Position numbers and translations under genes: made by a program
Notes under the pieces: model-generated
What the model was told of the DNA's origin: nothing
The model's database searches: none
Seen by the model: the letters and a program-made list of their open reading frames with translations, nothing else
Shown: one piece after another, positions 49,927-57,697 of the stretch
Layout: each line of letters starts with the position of its first letter
Position numbering within the stretch: position 1 is the stretch's first letter
Source: Betaproteobacteria bacterium
GTDB lineage: Bacteria > Pseudomonadota > Gammaproteobacteria > Burkholderiales > SG8-41
DNA length: 64,000 nucleotides
Direction: 5' to 3'
Assembly (NCBI GenBank): GCA_029863175.1
Contig: JAOTVX010000013.1
Location: forward strand, 11,427 to 75,426

Positions 49927-50619
49927 ATGGGCAAAATGATCAGCTACAAGCGGCCGGACGGCCAGACCGTGGCCGGCTATCTCGGGGAGCCTACGCAGGG
50001 CGCGGTCGCGCCCGGCATCGTGGTGATCCAGGAGTGGTGGGGTCTCAACGATCAAATCAAGGGCGTCGCGGACAAGCTGGCGGCAGCCGGCTACCGAGCA
50101 CTGGTGCCGGACCTCTACCGCGGCAAGGTCGCGCTCGAGGCCAACGAAGCCGAGCATCTGATGACCAACCTCAACTTCGGCGACGCCGCCGGCCAGGACG
50201 TGCGCGGCGCGGTCCAGCATCTCAAGGCGTCCGGTAGCACGAAAGCCGGCGTGACCGGCTTCTGCATGGGCGGGGCGCTCACGCTTCTTTCGGCGGTCAA
50301 CGTTCCAGAGGCAGACGCTGCTGTCGTCTGGTACGGCTATCCGCCTCTCGAGTATGTCGATGCGTCCAGGATCAAGGCGCCGCTGATGGGCCACTGGGCC
50401 ACTGAGGACGTGCCCTTCCCGATCGCGAAGGTCGACGAGCTGGAAGAGAAGCTGCGCGGCGCCAAGGTGAGTTTTGAGTTCCACCGCTACCACGCGAGGC
50501 ACGCCTTTGCCAACGAGACGGCGGATTCGAAGAACCTGCCGATTCTGAAGTACGACCCCGCAGCGGCCGAACTCGCTTGGCGCCGGACGATGGATTTTCT
50601 CGCCAAGCACCTCAAATAA
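49927..50619 (+). CDS. dienelactone hydrolase family protein (second copy)
   Basis: A 230-residue DLH-family enzyme with Glu36 (QEWWGLN), the Cys nucleophile Cys113 (TGFCMGG), Asp in HWATEDVPF, and the His in RYHARHAF. The motif set EWWG/C/D/H matches the classical dienelactone hydrolase more closely than the gene at 36997. It opens lactones from ring-cleavage pathways. GGAGGAGGAACCC gives a strong start. It follows the signal-less Bug gene by 106 bp. Confidence 0.92.
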   Translation: MGKMISYKRPDGQTVAGYLGEPTQGAVAPGIVVIQEWWGLNDQIKGVADKLAAAGYRALVPDLYRGKVALEANEAEHLMTNLNFGDAAGQDVRGAVQHLKASGSTKAGVTGFCMGGALTLLSAVNVPEADAAVVWYGYPPLEYVDASRIKAPLMGHWATEDVPFPIAKVDELEEKLRGAKVSFEFHRYHARHAFANETADSKNLPILKYDPAAAELAWRRTMDFLAKHLK

Positions 50620-50824
50620 CTGCTGCTGCGGGATCTCCGCCGCCTCGTCGGCGCCTGCCTGCGCGGCGTCTGCTCACCCGCTGCGTAGGATTGGCCCACA
50701 GGCCGCTTGCGACCCAAAGCAGACCCTTAGCGAAATATGACTCTCTGTTTCGCTCAGTGATCGAGCGGCACGGCAAAGACGGCGTACAACCAGAGCCGCG
50801 CGAGCAGGAAGAAGAAAAGACGGT
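50620..50824. other. intergenic, no gene seen
   Basis: The 205 bases after the dienelactone hydrolase hold no well-formed reading frame on either strand. A possible decayed coding stretch is the reverse-strand GGTCGCAAGCGGCCTGTGGG near 50700. I see nothing functional in it. Confidence 0.5.
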
Positions 50825-51283
50825 TCACCACCCCCGAGCTGGGGGGGAAACCGCATAGAGACAGGCCAAGTGGTGAAATGCGTGTAGCTGAGCGCGCGCT
50901 CCAGAGTTAGGTGTTCTATAACTCAATGACGATGTGTGTCTGGAAAAACTTCCGAACGAAGCGTCGGGAAAGTCCATGGCCCCTGCGTCCCCCTCGACCC
51001 ACGTAATGGACGCACCAGACGGGGGTGGCAATGAACGGGCAACGGCGAGCATCGCCGCGCTTATATCCACACCCGTGACGTGGCCCGTTGGCCCCACCTC
51101 CGGAGCTGCAAGGCGAGTTACCAAGCCGGTGCCGCAGGCCACATCCAGAACGCGCTCGCCTGGCAGTAAGGCAGCCAGCGCGACAAGCCCAGGTGCCCCA
51201 GGCCCTATGAAATATCGGACGGAGTATTGCTCGCGGAGCTTCGCGGCATCGCCGCTGACTTGGAACCCTGAGTGTTCACTCAT
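50825..51283 (-). pseudogene. truncated SAM-dependent methyltransferase (UbiE type)
   Basis: The first 95 residues are a normal methyltransferase start: MSEHSGFQVSGDAAKL, motif I ERVLDVACGTGLVTRLA, the acidic position in VTGVDIS, and EGDAGAMDFPDASF. After PDASF, where a functional protein would continue with the motif IV strand (usually FDVVLCQ), the sequence turns into unrelated low-complexity residues (SRHTSSLSYRTPNSGA) and stops at 50825. The break is at about 50930-50940. The gene is therefore cut or rearranged and very likely inactive. Confidence 0.72.
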
Positions 51284-51434
51284 GAGGGTTTCCTTCTGGA
51301 CGCCTACCGTGAAATGGCTGCCAAGATAGGCGGCTTGCAAAGTGCCAGTTTGCGCTTGCCAATCTCATCCCTCAAGCGGAGCACAGTGTTAGCCAGTTCC
51401 AGTGAAGCCGCCCCGTCACCCACCACCGGGGTTA

Positions 51435-51507
51435 TTGCCTTTTGCCTTTTGCCTTTTGCCTTTTGCCTTTTGCCTTCTGCCTTCTGCCTTCTGCCTTCCG
51501 GCTTCCG
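51435..51507 (+). repeat. 7-bp tandem array TTTTGCC/TTCTGCC
   Basis: About ten copies of a 7-bp unit, first TTTTGCC and then TTCTGCC, in perfect phase. It lies between the truncated methyltransferase and the next gene, which starts at 51589. The inverse word GGAAGGCAGAAGGCGAAAGG reappears at 52171-52190, on the other side of that gene. Confidence 0.85.
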
Positions 51508-51588
51508 TCAGGCGTCCCTTCGTCAAATGCCCTGAATATGCTATTCTCGCTGCCTCCTATTCCGTTGCGGTCCCGCCGGAGGCAGGCG

Positions 51589-52146
51589 ATGCGCATCGAA
51601 GTCCACGTTCACGGCAACATCTTTCTCGGCAGGGGCGTGCGCCTCTCGCAGCTGGAGTACGCGCTGCGGCCGTGGCTCGGATACCTTGACGTCGAGACCA
51701 TCGCGGAGGCGGCGAGCCTTGAACGCGAGGAGCCGGGCATTCAGTTCGATCCCCGCGAACGCACGCTGACGATCTGCTGGACCGGCGACGTCGGGCGCAG
51801 CTTTCATGACCGGCTGGCCGAAGCGTTCCAGAATGTCGGGTCGCTGACGGAATATTCATCCGAGGTCGAGGTCACCTACTACCCCGAAAACGGCGACGAT
51901 GAGTTCTACCAGATGTTCGTCGGGCCGACCCCCGAGTCGATCCATGAGTTCCGCCGACAATGCGTCAGCGAGGACGTGACGAACATGCTGTCGCGACATC
52001 TTGGCCAGGCCAACGTCAACCAGGTGACGGCGCTGGTGAACCAGCTCTTCGAACAGGATTGGGCGGCCCGCAAGGTCACCGGCGAGACGGCGGCGTCATC
52101 CTCCACCGTCATACCGTTGCGTCCGCGCGGCAAGCATCTGCACTAA
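51589..52146 (+). CDS. uncharacterised protein resembling a beta-proteobacterial DUF family
   Basis: A 185-residue cytoplasmic protein starting MRIEVHVHGNIFLGRGV, with a central acidic stretch (ENGDDEFYQMFVGPTPESI) and a His-rich end, RPRGKHLH. The IHVHG-type start, the FVGP motif and the terminal HLH resemble an uncharacterised family found mainly in Burkholderiales (I think DUF6806), but I cannot verify this. CCGGAGGCAGGCG sets the start at 51589; the longer frame translates the 7-bp array. It has its own terminator at 52243. No function is proposed. Confidence 0.72.
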   Translation: MRIEVHVHGNIFLGRGVRLSQLEYALRPWLGYLDVETIAEAASLEREEPGIQFDPRERTLTICWTGDVGRSFHDRLAEAFQNVGSLTEYSSEVEVTYYPENGDDEFYQMFVGPTPESIHEFRRQCVSEDVTNMLSRHLGQANVNQVTALVNQLFEQDWAARKVTGETAASSSTVIPLRPRGKHLH

Positions 52147-52198
52147 GGCCGTGACCAGGGATCCCGAAGTCGGAAGGCAGAAGGCGAAAGGAAAAACG

Positions 52199-52219
52199 GT
52201 GACCGGTGAACGGTGACCC
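52199..52219 (+). repeat. 7-bp-period repeat (GGTGACC type)
   Basis: Reads GGTGACC GGTGAAC GGTGACC, three exact units just before the terminator at 52243. Confidence 0.6.
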
Positions 52220-52242
52220 GTATTTGGGCACGAGATGATGGG

Positions 52243-52268
52243 GGGCTGCGATGAGGCAGCCCTTTTTG
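52243..52268 (+). terminator. intrinsic terminator
   Basis: GGGCTGC (52243-52249) pairs with GCAGCCC (52256-52262), loop GATGAG, followed by TTTTTG. It ends the unit of the uncharacterised gene at 51589. Confidence 0.8.
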
Positions 52269-52332
52269 TTGTACTGTCACGGGCGACGTAACGTCATGTC
52301 AGTTGAGCAAACACTCGCAAGGAGGAACCTGT

Positions 52333-52713
52333 ATGACATCGGAACTGTATGAGAAGGGCATGGCCACGCGTCGGAAAGTCATGGGCGACGCTCACATCAA
52401 GAAGCGTGCAGGAGGAGGCGACGAGCTCACCCGGCGGCATTATGAGATCGTCACGGAAATTGCCTGGGGTTCGGTGTGGTCACGGCCCGGGCTGCCGCTG
52501 AAGGTTCGCAGCCTGGTGACGCTGGGCATGCTAGCCGCGCTCGACCGGCCTGACGAGCTCAAGGGCCACATCAACGGCGCGCTCAACAACGGCGCGACGC
52601 CCGACGAGATCTACGAAGTGTTCCTCCACGCCGCCGTCTACTGCGGCTTCCCCGCCTCCAACAACAGCGTGCGCGCGGCGGTCGAAGTGTTCAGGGAGCG
52701 GGGGCTCCTCTGA
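52333..52713 (+). CDS. carboxymuconolactone decarboxylase family protein
   Basis: A 126-residue all-alpha protein of the CMD/AhpD-like family, at the length of classical gamma-carboxymuconolactone decarboxylase. Landmarks are the N-terminal YEKGMATRRKVMGD, the middle RSLVTLGMLAALDR, and the C-terminal EVFLHAAVYCGFPASNNSV. There is a single Cys and no CxxC, so it is a decarboxylase rather than an AhpD-type thiol enzyme. In the protocatechuate route it would turn 4-carboxymuconolactone into 3-oxoadipate enol-lactone. GGAGGAACCTGT precedes the ATG at 52333. The assignment to that reaction is inferred from family. Confidence 0.87.
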   Translation: MTSELYEKGMATRRKVMGDAHIKKRAGGGDELTRRHYEIVTEIAWGSVWSRPGLPLKVRSLVTLGMLAALDRPDELKGHINGALNNGATPDEIYEVFLHAAVYCGFPASNNSVRAAVEVFRERGLL

Positions 52714-52722
52714 GGATTGAAA

Positions 52723-52849
52723 AAGTGATGAGAACTGGTGATGAAATACTGGTGATGAGGCACTGGTGACCGGCAAACCACCCGCTCAGGCGCCCGCCCT
52801 TTCATCACCATCACTCATCACCATTAATCATCACCACTATTCATCACCA
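52723..52849. repeat. 13-bp-period inverted element 12
   Basis: Left cores at 52723, 52736, 52750 and a partial at 52764; right cores at 52802, 52815, 52828 and 52841. It lies between two convergent genes (CMD and ThDP enzyme). Confidence 0.93.
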
Positions 52850-52863
52850 ATTTCCGTCATGGA

Positions 52864-54546
52864 TCACCGCTTCTTAAGTGCGTCGGTCCTGAAGCTGATG
52901 ACCGCCTCCGGATCGACCTTGACGTGGATCACCGCGGGCTTGCGCTCCTTCATGGCCTCGTTGATGGCGTCCGCGGTCTCGCCCGGTCCGGTCGCGAAAT
53001 AGCCGACGCCGCCGCAGAGCTTCATGACCTCGTCGAAGCGCGGCGATTGCACGTGCGCGCCGATGTAGCGACGGTTGTAGAAGTCCCGCTGGTAAGCAAT
53101 CTCCGCGCCCCATGTCCCGTTGTCCATGACGAGGGCGATCGTCGGAATGTCATGCATGACCGCGGTATTCATCTCGCCCATCGTCATGCCGAAACCGCCG
53201 TCTCCCATGAGGGAGATGACCGTGCGTTCCGGCGCGGCCGTTTTCGCGCCAATACCCGCGGCGTACGAGAAACCGATGTTGCCGCAGTCAAGCGGCGCGA
53301 CCAGCGCCGGGGGCGTGTAATACGGCAGCTGATCGGTTGCCTGCAGGCACGTTGTGCCGGCGTCGATGGTAAATAGCGCATCCCGCGGCGCCACTTTGCG
53401 CAGCTCGGCGAAGATCGTGTCGGGGTGCAACGGCTTGGCGCTTCGATTGCCCGCCTCAGCCCGCGTCTGCCACAGCTGCTGGCGGTCCTTCACGAACTTC
53501 TCATTGCGGGCCTTCCACGGAACGCGGTCCGGCGGAATCGCATCGACCGCATCCGCCAGCGCCGCCGTCACCACGCCGGCGTCACCAGCGATCCCGACCG
53601 CTACCGGGAAATAACGGCCAACCGCCACCGGATCGATGTCCACCTGCACGATCTTCGCCGACGGCGAGAGGTGATCGTACTGGTAGCGCGTGGTATTGAA
53701 TCCGAGGCGTGTCCCGAGCGCGAGCACGACGTCGGCCTCGCGCATGAGCCCGCTCGCGACTGCGTTCCCGCGCGCCCCGACAGTCCCGGCATAGAGCGGA
53801 TGATCAATCGGCGCGAGGTCGCCATGGGCGGCCGACATGGTAATCGGGAGCTGGAGCTTTTCCGCGAGCGCGAGGAGCGGCGCCGTCGCGCGGCTCCACT
53901 TGACTCCGGCGCCCGCGTGGATAATAGGGGCACGCGCTGCCATGAGCATGGCCTTCACCTGGTCGAGTGTCGCGCGATCCACTGCGCCGCCCACCACTGG
54001 CGTGCGGGAACCCGGCGGCGGGATGTCGACGTCGATGTCCTGGTTGAAGAGATCGCGCGGTATCTGCACCACGACCGGGCCGCGGCGGCCGGCGTCGGCG
54101 ATCCGGAACGCCTCCATGATGAACTCGGGTATGCGGTCCGCGCGTGGCACCGTCATAACGCGTTTGGTAACCGGGAGGAACAGCGTCTGCTGGTCGATCT
54201 CCTGGAACGAGTCGCGGCCCAGGTGCTCGGTCGAGGGAAGGCCTGTAATCACCACCAGCGGTGAATAGGCCAACTTTGCCGCCGCAAGCCCGAGCAGCAT
54301 GTTGGCCGACCCCGGGCCTGCCTGCCCGCAAATGAAAAGCCCGGGCGTCTGGGTGACGCGTCCGTAGGCGTCCGCCATGTGGGCCCCGCAATTCTCGTGC
54401 CGCACGCCGATGTACGCCATGTCCTTCATGTCATAGAGCGCGTCGTACATCTCGAGCACGCTCGATCCCATCAATCCGAATATCTTTGTCACGCCCGCAG
54501 AACGCAATGCCTCAACCGCGGCCCGACCGCATCCCATTTTCGCCAT
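52864..54546 (-). CDS. ThDP-dependent enzyme, acetolactate synthase / sulfoacetaldehyde acetyltransferase-like
   Basis: A 560-residue ThDP enzyme. The catalytic Glu is Glu51 (VRHENCGAHMADAYGR); the cofactor motif is MGDGGFGMTMGEMNT ending in VMDNGTWGAE. FQEIDQQTLFLPVTK and WGAEIAYQRDFYNRRYIG are more like sulfoacetaldehyde acetyltransferase (Xsc) than like IlvB. It would ligate or cleave a two-carbon aldehyde unit from ThDP. No Pta lies adjacent, as is usual for xsc. GAGGGGAAAGTA precedes the ATG at 54546. Two alternatives remain: Xsc-like, or a general 2-oxo-acid carboligase. Confidence 0.86.
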   Translation of the reverse strand: MAKMGCGRAAVEALRSAGVTKIFGLMGSSVLEMYDALYDMKDMAYIGVRHENCGAHMADAYGRVTQTPGLFICGQAGPGSANMLLGLAAAKLAYSPLVVITGLPSTEHLGRDSFQEIDQQTLFLPVTKRVMTVPRADRIPEFIMEAFRIADAGRRGPVVVQIPRDLFNQDIDVDIPPPGSRTPVVGGAVDRATLDQVKAMLMAARAPIIHAGAGVKWSRATAPLLALAEKLQLPITMSAAHGDLAPIDHPLYAGTVGARGNAVASGLMREADVVLALGTRLGFNTTRYQYDHLSPSAKIVQVDIDPVAVGRYFPVAVGIAGDAGVVTAALADAVDAIPPDRVPWKARNEKFVKDRQQLWQTRAEAGNRSAKPLHPDTIFAELRKVAPRDALFTIDAGTTCLQATDQLPYYTPPALVAPLDCGNIGFSYAAGIGAKTAAPERTVISLMGDGGFGMTMGEMNTAVMHDIPTIALVMDNGTWGAEIAYQRDFYNRRYIGAHVQSPRFDEVMKLCGGVGYFATGPGETADAINEAMKERKPAVIHVKVDPEAVISFRTDALKKR

Positions 54547-54690
54547 TACTTTCCCCTCAGCCCAAAAACTTCACCACCAAGAAAAGAAAACATCAAATAG
54601 GACCGCCGAGACGCCAAGAGAAACAAAGAAATTCAAACTGAACCGCAAGCACGCCGAGATCAACAAACAAACCTGGTTTTCACATTCTTC

Positions 54691-54715
54691 TCGGCATTCA
54701 TCGGCGGCTATTTCT
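54691..54715 (-). repeat. 10-bp-family repeat overlapping a stop codon
   Basis: On the minus strand the D-2-hydroxyacid dehydrogenase ends AAA TAG CCG CCG ATG AAT GCC, so the TAG (54708-54710) is the TAG of the repeat word AATAGCCGCCGATGAA. The gap to the ThDP gene (54547-54690) holds related low-complexity words such as CCGAGACGCCAAGAG. Confidence 0.65.
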
Positions 54716-55688
54716 TGTCTTTCTGCAGAACCTCGGGGTTGAGCACGTTAATCGGCTTCCCCGCAATGAAGGCAACGATATTGTCGACCGCCGTAGCGTA
54801 GATGGAGCTGTAATTTCCTGCCTCCACGTAGCCGAGGTGTGGCGTGCACACGACGTTGGGCATCTTGATCAGAGGGTGATTCGCGCCTAAAACCGGCTCG
54901 TCCTCGTACACGTCCACCGCGGCGCGCCCCGGCCTTCCCTCCTTGAGCGCTTCCACCAGCGCGCCCTCCTCGATGAGCGGCGCACGACTCGTATTCACGA
55001 TGAGCGCAGCCGGTTTCATGCGTGCGAGGTCCGCGCGCTTGACGATGCCACGCGTCTCCGGGTTCAGCGGCAGGTGCAGCGTCAGAACATCGGCGGACGA
55101 GAAAAACTCATCGCGGCTGCCCGCGACGTCGAAACCCGCTTCGCGGGCGCGCGCGGTCGAGGCCTCGCGGCCAAAGCACACGACGCGCATCTCGAACGCC
55201 TTGCCCACTTTCGCAACGACGCTGCCGATCTTCCCGAATGCGTAGACGCCGAGTGTCTTGCCCTTTACGCTGTCCCCGACCGTGGATTGCCAATGGCCTT
55301 CCTTCAACCGCTGAACCTCGTACGGAATGGAACGGAGCGCGGACAGAATCAGGCTCCACGTTAGCTCCGCAGTCGGGTTGGGATTACCCCTACCGGCGCC
55401 CGAGATCAGCACGCCGCGCTCGGTGCACGCCGCCTTGTCAATATGGGCGATGTTTCCTCCGGTCTGGCTGATCAGCTTGAGCTTCGGCAGGTGCTCGACG
55501 ACCGCGCGCGGAAAACGCGAGCGCTGCTGGGTGAGCAGCACGATGTCGGCGTCCTTCAAACGCTCGGCAAGCTTCGCCGGATCCTTTGCCGTATCATTGA
55601 AGACGACGACCTCGTGCCCCTTGAGGTTGGCGTAACACTCAAGATTGCGGAAAGCGTCCTGATAGTCATCAATGACCGCGATCTTCAT
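54708..55688 (-). CDS. D-2-hydroxyacid dehydrogenase family protein
   Basis: A 326-residue NAD-dependent dehydrogenase. The cofactor motif is GVYAFGKIG (Ala-Phe-Gly replacing the usual Gly-x-Gly start), followed by the catalytic Arg in NTSRAPLIEE, Glu in YEDEPV, and His in CTPHLGY. It reduces or oxidises a 2-hydroxy/2-keto acid; relatives include phosphoglycerate, glycerate and glyoxylate reductases. TCAGGAGCACGAAT precedes the ATG. It lies downstream of the MFS gene on the same strand (133-bp gap). The stop codon lies in a 10-bp-family repeat. Confidence 0.9.
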   Translation of the reverse strand: MKIAVIDDYQDAFRNLECYANLKGHEVVVFNDTAKDPAKLAERLKDADIVLLTQQRSRFPRAVVEHLPKLKLISQTGGNIAHIDKAACTERGVLISGAGRGNPNPTAELTWSLILSALRSIPYEVQRLKEGHWQSTVGDSVKGKTLGVYAFGKIGSVVAKVGKAFEMRVVCFGREASTARAREAGFDVAGSRDEFFSSADVLTLHLPLNPETRGIVKRADLARMKPAALIVNTSRAPLIEEGALVEALKEGRPGRAAVDVYEDEPVLGANHPLIKMPNVVCTPHLGYVEAGNYSSIYATAVDNIVAFIAGKPINVLNPEVLQKDKK

Positions 55689-55821
55689 ATTCGTGCTCCT
55701 GAGAGGATGACGCGCTCGTCGGATTGCTGCCGTGTCGCCGGCTCTACGCCGCGGGGCGGAACCGGCGCGAAGGGTTGAGTTTAACGCAGTTCAGGGCCGG
55801 CGCTTCTCGGCGCCGCCCGGC

Positions 55822-57006
55822 TCAGGCGTGCTTGCGGATCGCGACGCCTCCGAGCGCGATGACACCCGCGATCACCCAGAACACCGGCAAGGTCCCCATG
55901 AGCGAGCCGACGGCGCCAAACAGCGCCGGCACGCCGACATGAGACGTATTGATGATCGCGATCCTCAAACCGAGTCCCTCGCCGGCCCGCCCTGGCGGCG
56001 CGCGGTTGTACGTGAGTATCACGGTCAGCGGCTGCCCGAGCCCCAACCCCAGGCCGAGGAAGAAAGAGACGATACCGAGGGCGATTGGCGTTTCAAACAG
56101 CGGAATCAGCAAGAACGTTGCGGCCCCGAGCGCCATCGAATAAAGGAGCGTGCGTTCCTCTCCGAAGCGGCGCGCCAGGGACGGCAGCATCGCCCGGGTC
56201 AAAAACCCGGCGGCGGCAAAGCAACCCATCGTAATCCCGATCACTGACGCGGATAAGCCGATCGAGTACCCGTAGATCGGCATGAAAAGCTGAAAAAGGT
56301 CGACCCCGGCCACGACCGCAGCGCCCGCGAGCAGAATGCGCCGCAGGTCCTGATCGCGCAAAAGATCCGTCATGCGCCGCCGGGCGTGGGTGGCCGTCGC
56401 GGGCGCTGCACTGGGAACACGTCGGTAGAGATACGCCATGCCCAGCACCGCCGCGAGGCACATCACGCCCGGGACCAGATAGCTGCGAACATGGCCCAGA
56501 TGATCGATGGCGAATCCGCCGAGAATGGCGCCAGCGAAATCGGCGCTCGACACGACGAGCGCATAGAGATTGATGTTGCGCGTGCGCGCCGCGCCGCTGC
56601 CCAGACCGGCAAACAGCGCTTGCATCGACACCTGGACCAATATGAAACCCGCGCCGGTAATGGCGGCTGCGACGAACAGCGTTCCGAAAGCAGGCCAAAA
56701 GAACGGCAGCGCAATGCCCGTTGCCGTAACGACCAGCCCGGCCGCGATCGGCGCGCGCACGCCGTAACGGTCTCCGAGGCGGCCGGTAAACACTGCCAGC
56801 AGCAGCGGCACGACGCCATAGGTGGCCAGCAACAGTCCGGTATCGAAAGGCTCGGCCCCGAGTTCCAGCGCGTAGAGCGTGTTGATGAAGCGCGCGCTCT
56901 TGTGCGCCCCGTTCCACAAGAGCACGAGAACCAGGAGCTCGTAGAGCTGGATGACGCGAGGGGCCGGGGACGTGCCCGGAGCATTCAGTTCGGGATCATG
57001 TCCCAT
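55822..57006 (-). CDS. MFS transporter
   Basis: A 394-residue major facilitator with about twelve helices. The helix 2-3 loop motif is GRLGDRYGVRAPI, and the second half has ARRFGEERTLL. It has no recognised substrate; the family is large. The N-terminal 20 residues (MGHDPELNAPGTSPAPRVIQ) are cytoplasmic and proline-rich. It is transcribed toward the D-2-hydroxyacid dehydrogenase, so a shared transcript is possible. Confidence 0.88.
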   Translation of the reverse strand: MGHDPELNAPGTSPAPRVIQLYELLVLVLLWNGAHKSARFINTLYALELGAEPFDTGLLLATYGVVPLLLAVFTGRLGDRYGVRAPIAAGLVVTATGIALPFFWPAFGTLFVAAAITGAGFILVQVSMQALFAGLGSGAARTRNINLYALVVSSADFAGAILGGFAIDHLGHVRSYLVPGVMCLAAVLGMAYLYRRVPSAAPATATHARRRMTDLLRDQDLRRILLAGAAVVAGVDLFQLFMPIYGYSIGLSASVIGITMGCFAAAGFLTRAMLPSLARRFGEERTLLYSMALGAATFLLIPLFETPIALGIVSFFLGLGLGLGQPLTVILTYNRAPPGRAGEGLGLRIAIINTSHVGVPALFGAVGSLMGTLPVFWVIAGVIALGGVAIRKHA

Positions 57007-57085
57007 TATCGCGGGTGATTTTAACCTACGCGCGCGACGAGCGCTCCGCGGCGCCGATCGATCGCGTAGATTCCGCGGGTGCGCA

Positions 57086-57112
57086 AAGGCGCGCTGACGG
57101 TCAGCGCGCCTT
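57086..57112 (-). terminator. hairpin, possible terminator
   Basis: AAGGCGCGCTGA (57086-57097) pairs with TCAGCGCGCCTT (57101-57112), loop CGG. On the minus strand three T follow the stem. It would end a transcript coming from the small gene at 57340. Confidence 0.55.
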
Positions 57113-57247
57113 CATTGAGCATTTCTGGAGTTCGCTCCGAGCGGTTTCACGATGGGCGGAGCTTCGCGGGGATACGCACCGAGATCAGGAACGCCGACGG
57201 GACGCGTGTGCTGGAAGTGGTAAGCCATCACGCCGCCTGACGGCGGC

Positions 57248-57339
57248 GTTCAAGGTTCAATGTTCCAGGTTCCAGGTTCCAGGTTCAACGTTCAAGATGT
57301 CCCGCGTAAGTCCACAAGTTTGAACATTGAACTCGGAAC
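57248..57339. repeat. 7-bp-period inverted element (GTTCAAG type)
   Basis: Left arm 57248-57296 has seven GTTCAAG/GTTCCAG units in perfect 7-bp phase; right arm 57318-57339 (TTTGAAC ATTGAAC TCGGAAC) is inverted. The right arm starts at the base next to the TGA stop of the gene at 57340. Confidence 0.85.
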
Positions 57340-57534
57340 TCACTTCTTAAGGGCGCTCGCGTCGTTGCGCCAGCGCTCCCACGCCCAGTCCTGGTCGTCG
57401 CGTATCGCAGCCTCGTCCAGCATGCGCCGGATGAGCGCGGTCGTATCCGACTCATAGCCGTCAGTGCGCTTCTTGAAGTCCCACTTGTGGCCAAGTGCGA
57501 ACACCGGCGATTTCAGGAATTCTCTCAACTTCAT
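57340..57534 (-). CDS. hypothetical small protein
   Basis: A 64-residue protein, MKLREFLKSPVFALGHKWDF to WERWRNDASALKK, rich in Trp, Arg and Asp and without membrane or signal features. Codon choice looks genuine. There is no clear ribosome-binding site before the ATG. The stop TGA is followed at once by the 7-bp repeat array. I do not recognise the family. It may be a real gene of its own or a surviving fragment. Confidence 0.5.
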   Translation of the reverse strand: MKLREFLKSPVFALGHKWDFKKRTDGYESDTTALIRRMLDEAAIRDDQDWAWERWRNDASALKK

Positions 57535-57584
57535 TTCAGGAAACAGCGTGAGTGATCAGTACAAAATATCTCAAGAACACCCTG

Positions 57585-57682
57585 GCCACGGAACCACACG
57601 GAAGCACACGGACATGGTTATCGCTCTACAGCGTACTTCGCGGTTCGGGTGTTCGTCCGTGTATTTCCGCGTGATTCCGTGG
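57585..57682. repeat. inverted-arm repeat, ACACGGAAA type, copy 3
   Basis: Arms 57585-57613 and 57654-57682 in roughly 10-bp steps (CCACGGAA CCACACGGAA GCACACGGAC). The centre matches that of the copy at 23531 (CTACAGCG...ACTT...CGGTTC), evidence of dispersal as a unit of about 95 bp. Confidence 0.88.
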
Positions 57683-57697
57683 TTAATAAGGAGTCTG

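Larger units (their letters stand above)
57007..57339. other. 333-bp intergenic region with a hairpin and a 7-bp array
   Basis: It contains a 12-bp perfect hairpin (57086-57112) and a second GC hairpin near 57231-57247 (CGCCGCC TGAC GGCGGCG), then the GTTCAAG array (57248-57339). No gene is seen. Confidence 0.65.

Noticed and set aside
50880..50935. Integron attC site (GTTAGGT at about 50907)
   Set aside because: A GTTRRRY match exists, but no partner RYYYAAC at a suitable distance, no L-box pairs, and no integrase.
20630..52849. CRISPR array
   Set aside because: Units are 13 bp with 4-bp linkers, arms are inverted, and no cas gene is present. Repeats and spacers are far too short.
20630..52849. 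Box C (RUGAUGA) of C/D guide RNAs
   Set aside because: GUGAUGA matches box C by letter, but there is no box D pattern, no guide region, and bacteria lack this system. The core also pairs fully with its inverse arm.
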